Below are positions 1 through 10,659 of a stretch of DNA of 64,000 bases, in pieces. The DNA lies in the NCBI GenBank assembly GCA_020205615.1, contig CM035165.1:92008005-92072004 (forward strand), written 5' to 3'. Made by a program: the position numbers and the translations under genes. The notes under the pieces were generated by a model. The model searched no databases. It was not told where the DNA came from and worked only from the letters and a program-made list of their open reading frames with translations. Numbering within the stretch: the stretch's first letter is position 1; every line of letters begins with the position of its first letter. The stretch is from Panax quinquefolius (taxonomy: Eukaryota > Streptophyta > Magnoliopsida > Apiales > Araliaceae).

Positions 1-1348
1 TAACGTCCAAATTGTCAACATGATACTTCTTTGTGGAGTAAAATTCAAGAATGCTCAAAAGAATATTTCCATGAAAAGATACTGGATGAAGCACAAATAT
101 CCAGAATATTCTACTAATTTCATGGAGTATAGAAGTCAAAACTTTAACCAATTAAGTATAATATAATATATGAAACTGCAAATGGATTTTTTCCCGCCAT
201 GCGATAATCCACGTAGACATATCATTTCCATAATTTAATAAGGAATGAATACAAATGATCATTCACCATGCATGTGGTAGTCCACATAGACATGTTATTC
301 CAACAGAATAATAAAGAATGGAATAACAGAAGAATTCACCATCAAATGCGATAGACCGCATGCAGATAAGTTATTCTAACAGAATAATAAAGAATGGAAT
401 AACAAAAGAATTCACTGTGCATGCGATAGAATCCATGCAGAATGAGTTATTCCAATGAGAATAATAAAGAATGGAATAACAACCCTTACAGTATTGAAAG
501 AAAATAACTCTCTTCATGAATACGAAAGAAATAATACCCCTTACCTTAGAAGAAACTGGATACTGGAATAGTGAGGTAGCAGACTTCTCTTCTTCTTTCT
601 CTCTATAATTTCTCTCTATAATAATTACTCTTTTGAGACTTAGTGAATTGGTGAAAATGAAAGAAGAATGAGCTTCTATTTATAGGAAAATATAGTTTCA
701 ATAATTGCACGTTTTGGGGCTCGAAATAATAGAGTATAATACCTTCCTCTTTTTCTTCATTTTTAATTTAGTCCTGCAAGTATTATCAAATTTGCACCAC
801 CTCCCCTAATAGTAAATAATGTGAATTAATAGTTCATTCATGTGACTTAATAGTATAATCATGTGAAAAACTAATTACAGTATAGTACCTTCATCTATAC
901 CTTTATTTTTAATTTAGTCATGCAAGTATTATCAATCTTGCACCACCTTCCCTAATAGTACATGAATGTGAATCGATAGTACACATATATGAACAAATAG
1001 TTATAAGCATGTGAGATAATAGCAATTAATTTTTCATTTATCTGATTAATTACCCAATTGGTCAATATAACCCCAAGACATCAATTATTATCGAAATAAA
1101 TGTCGATTTCCACTAACACTAATAATCCCAACACAATGGAAATATCGATTTCATCTTTAATCAACACGAACTTATGCATCATTAAAATTATAACTCACAC
1201 TATTTAACAAAAGGTCGTTCCCAGGAAAGAGGGAGCTTTCCGATAAGGATTTCTCCTTATTGGCGCGCAATTAGGTGACCAAACCTCTCCTTGACAGAAC
1301 TTCTAGACATTGTCAATATTGCAAATAATAATATGAATAACTTTGTTT
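1..1348 (-). repeat. LTR, family A, downstream part (cut by window start)
   Basis: This is the R/U5 side of a minus-strand Ty3/gypsy LTR. It shares blocks with the LTRs at 26364-29204 and 32268-35096: the stretch near 31-54 matches 27270-27295, and the block at 1205-1320 (read as a fixed run of sequence ending in a fixed 'accaaacctctcc' word) matches 28530-28625 and 34410-34510. The LTR resumes at 5336 after an inserted LTR and ends at 5829 with the same terminal word, ggggtcttaca. No coding sequence is visible. The other end of the LTR lies outside the window. Confidence 0.8.
676..685 (-). promoter_or_regulatory. LTR TATA box
   Basis: The minus strand reads CTATAAATAG. The same word sits at the equivalent place in the two related LTRs (27845-27854 and 33730-33739), which supports its being the LTR promoter TATA box directing transcription leftwards. 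Confidence 0.6.
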
Positions 1349-3808
1349 TAACACCCCGAAATCTGGTATATCTTCACACCCGGATTCCGTACGTCATGAG
1401 TACATCATTCATCCAACATACATCATTATATACTGAAATATAACGACATACACTCTTAAATCCCAGGTTCTGGAAACCTTATAACCTTTTTCATTACAAA
1501 TAATAATAAATACATTATTCATTTCATCTTACAAGAATGACTTTTATCCGCCACAAAGGATACACAATAGTTCATTGGACTAATCTATTGTTCAGTTTTA
1601 TCTTTCTACATTACAAGTCTTCACTTGATCTTCTCGCTCATTCACCTTCTAACTGGTACTTCATCTGGATACCGTCAGCTTGATCTTTACGGGATCTTTA
1701 AGTTCTTCTAACCTTGTTCACTGAAAATTGTTTTTCATTTAAAGCAAGTGTGAGCATTCAATTGCCCAGCAAGTCATAACAGTTGAACAAACAACTTCAG
1801 AATTAAAACATTTCTTTTTAACTTCTATAACCGAACAAAGGTTATGAAGCAGCTTGAATAATAGGAATAGTCTTAATTCCTATCATCTTAAAACATCAGT
1901 CATTTTCACTTTGAAATACTTTCATTCTTCTACCTTTTTCATACACATCCCATCTGTCTAGAATCATTAACACAGACTTAACAATAACGGTTCATGTATA
2001 AACAGAACATACTTGTATTGAACAACTCAATCACAGAACAATGCATATCATAGAAACACCGAAGTGTTCAAATTGTGGCTCAAGGCCTCATACGTTCTAC
2101 CACATTGTACAAATATCGCACTTTCGCACATAGACAGTATTTCTCAAGTACAACATCTGAGAAGTTTAAGAAACTAGCACTCATGTAATATGAATGAAGT
2201 TAGGAAACTTGCCTTACGCCAAATTTCATGACTTTACTACCGAATCGCTTCATTCAATTCCTATATAACACATAAGGAGAAAACATAAACACCAATTAGT
2301 CATATATTGAACTTACGCATTGGTTTACTTAACTTTACTTCTTAGGGTTCCCGTTCTTGCAATATAAGTTTACGCAACTAATTTCCTTTACCAGTTTATG
2401 GCTTTATGACATATAGAGATGTCTTACTCAAAACGTTCATCATCTTGGATGATTTATATATTCTTATCCTTTTCTTTTAATCTCTCTAGGAGTCAGCACA
2501 CATCGCTTCTCTGCTAATAGTCCATATGGTACTCTGAGTGGTTTCCCACAAACAACCAACAAACAAGTTCCCGTCTCATCTACAATGCCCACACAGTTAG
2601 TTAGATCGGTCGCCAGTTTCGTATATATCTTCGCTCTCTGAAGGAATTGTTTAGCCCAGCTCCCATATGTCAACCATCAAAGTTACGATTGTACCACAAC
2701 CTAAATTCTTTTAACGTATACAAACTATTAAACTATAATTTTCGATTAAGTCAATTTCTTATCGACTCACATTCGGCTTTCATTAATCTTATTACCATTA
2801 ATTCACTACGGCTTTCTTGATAGATCATATCTTATTAATACATTAGCTATCCATTACCTGAACCCCATGTTCATTACCCTCGTTGCTCAACCTCTAAGGA
2901 ATCACAACCATAGCAATCCCTCACATTAATTCATCGCGACTACGGTCCCCGAATATCGATTATGTAACCCGCGTTTATATTCTTTGTCATTTAGTCTCGC
3001 TTAATCTTTACCCTAAACCTTTAATAAAGGTTTAAGTCATTTGCTTAAGTGTTATTTTAGGTGAACTCTATGTTCATATTTCTTTTTTGCACATCCCCCA
3101 GTAATCGAGCTTTAAAATCTCATTATTGGACCTTGCTATGCACCGGCGGCACCGTGTTCCTTCCTCTCTCTCAACATGCATACTTCTAACTTCATTTTCT
3201 TCCTTTGGTCACGTGCGCCGAACGCCAAACCCTTTATTATCTCTCGCATCATGCGCCACTCTCCGAAGTTTATGGTGAGAGCTCATTGTGGCGCCACTTC
3301 TCAAAGCTCAACCAAATTTCTGTGGCCGAGCCTAAACCCTTGAAATTTTATCTAAGTGTTAAATAAATTTTGAGATGTTTACTTCGCGATCTCATAACTC
3401 CTTCATTATAACTCGGAACGAGGTCGTTCCAAATCCATTCTTGTCCTTATCTTACGTAATTTAATACCCTTCGAGCAGAAATTCATTCTAAATTCGTTAA
3501 CGTGCCATTCGATTGGCTTGATGTTCACCCTTTGTTCATTTTAAGTTTTTAACGCTCTTCGTTCGTTCGTCCGTAACTCGGTCATCTGAACTCGGAACTC
3601 GTTCATTCTTGAGTCCAAGACTCACGTTTTCTATGTTCTCTTACTTTATTATGAAACCCTATACGTTCGGGTTTATATACTAACTTTCTAATTCTCGCTT
3701 GACTTTTATGAAAATTTTGCCATAACTTCGTTATAGTTATGTTTTAATCTGTTCTTCATGAACGTTTCTACCATTCCTAACAAAGCAATATGCAACTAAC
3801 TTATACGC

Positions 3809-3935
3809 GATGGTTTTAAACTTGTCCATCAACAACAATTATCCTATGATGGCTTTAAATTTGTCCATCAACAACGTTCTTCATGTTCTTCGCGTGTTCT
3901 TCGTGTTCTTCGTGTTCTTCGTTCGTTCTTCATTT
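3809..3935. repeat. Short tandem repeats inside the solo LTR
   Basis: Two 28-bp units at 3809-3836 and 3848-3875 (39-bp period) differ at only two bases. They are followed by an irregular ttcttcgtg/ttcttcgttcg microsatellite to about 3935. Confidence 0.7.
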
Positions 3936-4415
3936 TTAATCGATATTTTGGATTACGATTCCACTTTTTATTGGAATTTAATGTTATAGAACATCATTCC
4001 TAACTTATTTCACCTACTTATTCATATAATCCACTCAGATCGTTCATATTCGCTACGAATCTTATACTTCCTTAAGAAATTTATAAACTAAATTTCTAAG
4101 TTCTTATTTCTTCATTTCTCATGATTTCAGCCATATGCAATCATTTCTAACATCATCTTCTCCCTATTCTCATTAAGCTATGTTTTAAATATATTAAACT
4201 TAAAGAAAATATTAGAAGAAACTAGGGTTCGGATTACCGTTCTTCTTTAATCCTCTTCCGTTATACAAAGCCGGCGATTTGCAAGCTTTGCTATTACACG
4301 ATCACTTTTGATCTGATCATTCATACCCACGCTCTTCCTTCTTCCTCCCATCCGACTTCTCTCTCTCTCACTCAAGTGTGGGATTTTCAAAATCCAACCA
4401 AATAAGCTTAAGCCT

Positions 4416-4426
4416 CCTTTTTATAG
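4416..4426 (-). promoter_or_regulatory. Putative TATA box of the solo LTR
   Basis: The minus strand reads CTATAAAAAGG. A CT-rich stretch follows on the left (4352-4376), which is GA-rich on the transcribed strand, as is common near gypsy LTR transcription starts. No second copy of this LTR is in the window to confirm it. Confidence 0.4.
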
Positions 4427-5335
4427 AAAATCAAGGCTAAAGGTATTTTAGTCATTTCGCCCCCCACTTCCTTATTATTCCCACCTCCTCCAACAACTTA
4501 GCCACCAAGTTTACTTGGTCACCGCCCTTACTTGGTGGCCAAATGGCCGCCCCTCATGCCCATGGGTCACCCCATGGGTTGCCCCATTGGTTTTATTCAT
4601 CCGTTTACCCATCGGTTCGATCCGCGGTTTCTTTTCTTGGTTTGGGCCTTAACCTTAATTCTTATTGGGCCTTTCTTGGGCTTAACTTCACAAAGCATTG
4701 GGCTTGACATAATCCAAGTCCAATTAGATTCTACAAAGTCCATGAACTCAAAGTACATTAAGACTTATAGTATCCTACGCATCTCATTCTCGTATTCTCT
4801 TCGTATATAGTTCGTACGATATTCATATTATACGTCATACTAATCTTCTTACTATACTCAAATAATAACTAGTATTATCCTCGTATTTCTCACGCATAAT
4901 AACCCTAATGATTATATGTGATCATTAAATTCTCAGAACTCACTTTTCCTAAACCTTGGGTTTTAAGTCCGCAGGCAAAACTTCGTTTTTGCCATAACTA
5001 AAATATTACTGAATATTTCATCACGTCTCAATATTATACGTAATCAATAACTTCTCGGAATTTCAAAATAAATCTCCGAGCAGAAATGGATGAATAGTGC
5101 ATATTCCGTCTTTTTCCCCAAAAATATTTTGTTCCCGGAAAACTTTTATTTTCGTCTTGAAAATTCTTATTCGCTCAATCTAGTTTGTAGCCAGAATCCT
5201 CCCGACTTATAATTATCCTAGGTTATAGAACGATTAATAAACACATAGCACATAATAGTATTAATAAAAATTCATTTTATTAATAACTAATTCTTTAAAC
5301 CTAAGTTCTGGACGATCCGAATTTCCGGGTCGTCA

Positions 5336-5829
5336 TATTTGTCATTTCAATTATTGATTTAATAATAATAAATATTATGCACATGATACTGTGACAATAA
5401 TTGAATCAATAAAATGAGAGATATGATGCATCAATTACTGTAGCAATAATTGAGTATAACTGAGTGACTTCTCACGTAAGCATCAATAATCAATACCATG
5501 TGGTACTATGCAACCATGCGTATTACTGTACATTTACCTCTGGATAGTTCAACAGTTTAACGGTAAAACTTTTGCCGTTATTTTTATAAAAAGATAATTC
5601 TGTCATTTACTTCTGTTGTGGGGTCCACCAATGATTGTGCCATCGTACGAATATTCCCTGTTAAAATGAATATTCCACGACCAATCGAATATTATATAAC
5701 CACTTGCTTACTTTGCAAAATTTGTAAATAATACCCACAACTATAACATTATATCAAATCCACACCATAATATTCAAAAATATATTTCAAGAAAAATTAA
5801 TCTTTATTCATAAAAGTTGGGGTCTTACA
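5336..5829 (-). repeat. LTR, family A, U3 end (continuation of 1-1348)
   Basis: Continuation of the LTR broken at 1349. It ends with ...ttggggtcttaca, the same terminus as the LTRs at 29204 and 35096 (TGTAAGACCCC on the minus strand). It carries the phased gaatattc words also found in those LTRs (5649, 5668, degenerate 5687). No polypurine tract or pol follows at 5830, so this copy is either a solo LTR or was cut at its terminus. Confidence 0.8.
5649..5694 (-). promoter_or_regulatory. Phased GAATATTC palindromes in LTR U3
   Basis: Copies at 5649 and 5668 (perfect) and 5687 (last base changed) are exactly 19 bp apart. The same spacing recurs in the related LTR at 29006-29071. Each word fits the GAAnnTTC core of a heat-shock element; function is inferred only. 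Confidence 0.5.
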
Positions 5830-8240
5830 TGTATGCTAAGAATGAGTTGGAATGATGAATCAAAGGGTTTAAGTCTTAATAAGCCGTATAAGTCATTAAT
5901 AAGTAATTCAAACATAAATAACTTATGAACTTATAATGAACGTATATGTACTTGTATTATGTTTACACAAATGAAGTTATTATGTTAACAAGAAGCAAGA
6001 ATAATGGTTAGAAGTCCTAAACTATCCTAAGTCATGAGAAATGGAAACATAAGTAGTTTGTAATTTTATTAGTTATAAACTCATAAAGAACAAGTAATAA
6101 ATTATTATGTAAATAAGTTAATGAAGTATGTATATTAAGAAGTTAGTATGATGGAATGAATCCAATTGAAAAAATTTTAAAATCTTAAGTAACGAAGTTT
6201 TGTCGGAATTCACAAGATTGGATGATAATCGTCGAATTCGTGAAATTCTCGGAATGGAAGTCAAATTTTGATATTGAGCTTGGAAACATTGGTTTTCAAT
6301 GGAGACAAGTCTTATTTGGCATTATAGAGTTGCGTACTCGAGAATGACCAAATTCTGACTTTGAACGATGAAACGAGCATTGAACGTTCACGAACCTTTA
6401 TCGTTTTCGCTAAAAATGGACTAATAGGTGAATTTTTAGTTAACGAAGTCAAATAGATAAAATTCTTTCATGAACATGTAGAGTATGTAATTTGTGAACC
6501 GTAGGCTCTTGAACGAGCCAATTCAGACTTATAACAAAGTAGTTACGAGCCCGTGAATCTCACAAAATGAAAAATCAGTCAAAATTATCTGATGCACAGA
6601 GTCCGTTAGCACAAGGCTGCGACTCAAGGCGAAAAGTCCGTATTGCATTGTGCATGAGACCCAGGACCATTGCCCCTGTTAATTGACGATACGGTGTGGC
6701 CGAATACACTGGGCATGGTGCCGTAGCGCAGTGACCAAATTCTAGGAACCAAAAGCCCACGCCGCAGTGCGAGCCCAAGAGGAGAAGTTGGCGCCACAGC
6801 GCCAACATTAGATCATGCACAGTAATAAAAGCTTACAAGTAAAGAAATAAAGATAATTGATTAGTAATGAACCAATACATTACTAAACTTAATGTAGCAT
6901 CATTAAGATAATTGTAAACCTTAAGTAATACACTAAAGGTTGAAGATAAGTCGAATTTGAACATGAATGGTATGCAATAGATGTACTTAACCAATGACGA
7001 TCGAGTTTCGAATAATGATGTAAGAACGTTAGTAAGCCGCGAGGGAGGATGATTAACTCAGACCGAGTTGTATTAATGAAATAATTTCAATTAAGTTATA
7101 GAAAGGAAATAAGTTTGTAAAGAACGATGTAAAAGAACGACGGCAAGCCGTAACCAATAATAACAAATCTACTACATGATTAGATTGAGAAGAAGGGTAA
7201 GATTCATTAGGAACCATGTATGTTCATTCATGACCTAATGTGGTATGTTATGTGATTATGTGTTGTAGAGACCGTAAAGGCTCAAAGGAAACGTAATTTT
7301 ATTGTAGCAGACGTTGAAGGAAAGTTTTTCTAAATGCTTGTCTAACCTTCGTGTTAGCCAGGTTTTCAAATGATTCAAGTTATGAGATACATGTATGGTT
7401 TTAAAGAAAGAGTCGATGCCAGTTTTAACTTGGCTAGACTAATCTTGATAGATTGATTGATTTATTTATATGTCTTTCAATATATAATTGCTAACGATAT
7501 CCTACGCCAATTGTTTGGTACGGATTCAAGGTAAGCCTGAATATGAATAAACAAATATATTTTCATCAAGTATTCGATGGGCACGTGAGGTTGCCACAAC
7601 TTAAACGTACACACGTTTATTGGATGTAGTGTTGATCAACATAGAGTACTATAGGTTGATCATCTAGAAGTGCTCGTAAGCTATGTTGGACTTACGAACT
7701 TAGTGTCGGGTTGTCCTTTTCAAAGAAATTGTGAAATGCTCATGGTCTTGTACCAGAATTGATGTTTTAATGAATATTGTTATTATAAAATGTTTTGAAG
7801 AAAAAGAAATGCTATTTTGAATTATTGAAAGTACTTCGTAACTATTATCCATTTATTGAAGATATACGATTCCTATGTTTCAAGCATGTTGTTTAAAAGA
7901 AATTGTTGTACTTGTTGAGCTTGTTATGCTCACTCTTGCTTGAACCATATGAATGTAACTAAAGACGAGCGAACCGAGGTTTCCAGTAGAGATAAAGGAA
8001 AGGCGAAGATAAATGATTAGTTTATCTTGTAATAGACTAGTAAGTATATGTATTATATTATGATGAACAAAGAATGTAATGGTTTAAGAACCTGGGAACG
8101 TGATTTATTATTATTAATGTAATAAGAATGACATTGGAACTCACATTTTGATGTCGTTTCATTAAAATGAATGTATAGTTATGAGTATCGTCTAGCACCA
8201 TTTTTTGGGTTGGAAGATACCCGGATTTGGGGGTGTCACA
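5830..8240 (+). repeat. Plus-strand gypsy LTR (family D), left end uncertain
   Basis: The segment ends with a classic gypsy LTR 3' terminus, ggatttgggggtgtcaca, directly followed by a PBS-like sequence at 8243. It starts immediately after the end of the family A LTR, so its own 5' end may be missing. No ORF in it is credible; the 81-codon frame on the minus strand at 6575-6820 lies across a GC-rich patch and has no family features. No second copy is present in the window. Confidence 0.6.
6590..6830. other. GC-rich island within the AT-rich LTR
   Basis: About 240 bp is visibly richer in G, C and CG dinucleotides than its surroundings, with related short words such as gccgtagcgcagtg, gccgcagtgcg and ggcgccacagcgcc. 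It recalls, without matching, the CG-palindrome arrays of the Athila element further right. Confidence 0.5.
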
Positions 8241-8242
8241 AG

Positions 8243-8258
8243 TTTGTATCAAAGCATT
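8243..8258 (+). other. Degenerate primer-binding site (initiator tRNA-Met type)
   Basis: The sequence tttgtatcaaagcatt starts two bases after the LTR end and resembles TGGTATCAGAGC, the complement of the initiator tRNA-Met 3' end used by many Ty3/gypsy elements. The first bases are changed (TTTG for TTGG), so it is probably not functional. Confidence 0.6.
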
Positions 8259-8546
8259 AGGTTATAAAACTTAAGGGGGAAAGAACCTTAGGCTAATAAC
8301 CTCGTTAAGGAAGAGAAGTCTGAAGAAAGTAAACTTGAGCTTTACTGAAGAAGAATGATTTAATAAGGTATTGAGGAAACTCAGTACCGAAAGATTTAAA
8401 AGATGGAAAGTAACCCTAAATAAATTAAATGTGATTTGTGCTTATACTATTGTGTGTTATGTACTAATCAACATGTTATGTGTTATTGTAGGATATTGAT
8501 CGATAGCTTGATATATAGAGATATACACGCAGTGAGTGAAGAAATT

Positions 8547-8861
8547 ATGAACAGGGTAAAGACTGTACCTATGCCAATGGCTAAGGTACCATTAGTGATT
8601 TTAGAGGAGTCAAAGACAGAGGAGTACTTTTCTGAGGAAGACTACTCCGAGGGAGATGAAGCTTGGACATCATACCTAAGTATGATGACCGATGTGGAGG
8701 AAGGAATGGAGGTAACATCGGTTACTATAGTGGAACCTACACTAGTCATCACCTCCAAATGCAATGAGATCATTTTATATGGCAGAGCTTGACAAAAATG
8801 TGCAACTGAGTACAGTTGTGCAGAAACAGAATGAAGAGATTAGTTCTCTTTATATAGTGAA
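8547..8861 (+). pseudogene. Gag-like N-terminal fragment of the family D element
   Basis: It lies about 300 bp downstream of the PBS, where gag should begin. The frame opens MNRVKTVPMPMAK and is acidic (many E and D residues). It shifts near 8770 into a frame reading MAELDKNVQLSTVVQ, which has the heptad-like look of a gag N-terminal coiled region. Just upstream, a gtatgt-like word near 8458 and a ttattgtag acceptor-like word at about 8485-8493 could bound a short intron. The fragment is cut at 8861, where sequence switches to an Athila ORF3 piece. I do not recognise a specific domain; assignment to gag rests on position and the adjoining PBS. Confidence 0.4.
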
Positions 8862-9072
8862 GGAGTCAATTGACCGGGCTTTACGTGGGAGTACTACGGG
8901 TGGTTTGCTTCATGGGTTCCTCATTACAGACTTATGCTGTAAAGCTGGAGTACAGTGGCAACCTACTGAGCTAATACAACAACCAACGACCATAATTGAC
9001 CATGCCACTATTGAGAGGTACAAAGCATGGGATGAGGCGCGATCACACCTGCGTGGTGAAGCTTACATCATT
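8862..9072 (+). pseudogene. Fragment of Athila ORF3 (plant transposon protein domain)
   Basis: This 210-bp piece is nearly identical to 38148-38358 inside the Athila ORF3, including ALRGSTTGGLLHGFLITDLC and the downstream TIIDHATIERYKAW. Changes include R to C and P to L. It stays open in the frame of the gag-like fragment before it and of the sequence after it, so 8764-9120 reads as one 118-residue chimaera of three unrelated pieces. Both ends are abrupt. It is a relic without a start, promoter or LTR of its own. Confidence 0.8.
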
Positions 9073-10659
9073 ATACCGCACTGTATTTATAGTCCGTTTG
9101 AGGATTCTGTCATTTTGTGACTGTTATACTAAATCATACTATAGTGGCTGACGATCTTTAGATCACATCCGACACTAAGTAATTCTGCATTTATAACTCC
9201 ATCATTTTTATCATCTTTGCACCAGGTTACATGACGTATTAATGATATAAAAATACATTTTGATAATTCAAATCATTTTTGTCTAGCCTAATCAATTAGC
9301 ATAGACTCTTCTTTAAACCGTTCAAAAACCTTTGAAAATCATTTTTGGTGTCATCATGCCACAACAGGTAACGATGTGTTAGTGTATCAAAGTCCACACC
9401 TACACACTTGTCACCATGTGCTGAGGATAACAAAAATTTATTTTTAAAGGCACTTCAGTGCGAATATAGGTTGATGTCAAAAACATCGAAGTCTAGCATA
9501 GCAAGAAGATTTGGAATACCTATGTTTCCATCATCAACTTTACTTTCTATACTGATCCATTTCTTTAAGAATTCTATCTATTTCTATCATCCTCAATTCA
9601 CCATTCACAACTTTCGCATACCCAGTTCGTCAAACTTACCACACATTATGAGTTCAGGAACTTTCCATAATCATATGAGTTTGAGAACTTGTCCTAGTCA
9701 GACTTTTGGCGTCCATTCGCTGAGGGGTTCATAAACATTTCATATAATTCTGAGTCACGAACGTACCATAAGTATGAGTTTTAAGAACTCGTATTTAACC
9801 TTATATTCTCTACCTATTCGTTATACACATGAGAAAAGAATCACCTTATCAACATGCATATATTAAATAGCGTGAAATCAGGTTCCAATAATTATCAATG
9901 TAAGAAACTAAGTGGTTGCCAAACCAAACTCGGCCACTAATAAATATAGGAAGCTAAGTATACAATTCCCCGCCCATACAAAGAATTGGTCAACCTAACC
10001 ACTATATCGACCAGGAAGCTAAGTGATTCTAAAACCAAGTACAAATTCCCTGCCCATACAAGAAATCATACAACTCAGCTGCTGACATGAGTCCTCAATT
10101 GAAATCCCTCATCATTCTTACTTTCTCTTTTCATAATACGAAATTTTCTTTAATTTGCATCTTAACATTTACTAATCTTTTCTGAGTTAACATTGTACCA
10201 TTTCATAGTACCTTCTCTTTATAGCATCAAGCTATATCATTCCAATCACATAACATATCATATGTTATTCAACAATTTAATCTGATCACGTCGTGATCTT
10301 ATTTCATAATCATTTCTCCTTATACTTACGATCGTTTTATTTTACGATCTTCTTATTCTTCTCTTTAATCATATTATATTATGATTTTATTTGCACTTTT
10401 CATCTTATAGACATCGTCTATTTAGTATCACTTTTCATCTTTATTACAGGAGTCAGGTAACTTCGGATTCTTATCTTTATATCTCTTCAAGATTCTTCTT
10501 TGAATCTTATTTATCTTCATCTTTACTTAATAATGAATTTCCAAAAATTCATCTCTTATCGCTTAAACTCTATCTGAGTTTATTCCTTATCATCATCTCC
10601 GCAGTTTTAGTCTAAGGTACACCTACCTAAGGTTTATAACCTACGGCTTTGATACTAAC
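9073..10659 (-). mobile_element. Partial second internal region of the large-LTR element
   Basis: The segment repeats 15523-17069 closely, from the shared word taccgcactgtattta to the PBS next to the LTR (ggctttgatacta at 10646-10658, against ggctttgatacca on the right). It lies outside the left LTR, so the array reads partial internal - LTR - internal - LTR. That is the expected product of unequal recombination between two elements, or of a truncated tandem copy. No protein-coding frame survives on either strand; small frames such as 9408-9734 are repeated at 15971-16183 and show no family features. Confidence 0.75.

Larger units (their letters stand above)
1349..5335 (-). repeat. Solo-LTR-like insertion (about 4.0 kb)
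   Basis: This segment interrupts the family A LTR: sequence before 1349 and after 5335 lines up with one continuous stretch of the LTRs at 26364 and 32268. On the minus strand its ends read TGACGACCC...GGGGTGTTA, the usual form for large gypsy LTRs of the Tekay kind. A TATA word lies at 4416-4426 (minus). There is no pol, no PBS and no polypurine tract. The word tttgt occurs close to both ends but not exactly abutting, so the target duplication is uncertain. Best read as a solo LTR left after LTR-LTR recombination; a truncated element is the alternative. Confidence 0.65.

Noticed and set aside
4532..4810. 92-codon plus-strand frame
   Set aside because: Within a solo LTR, opposite to its orientation, ending in low-complexity sequence; no family features.
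6575..6820. 81-codon minus-strand frame
   Set aside because: Falls on a GC-rich patch of an LTR in which stops are simply rarer; no family features.
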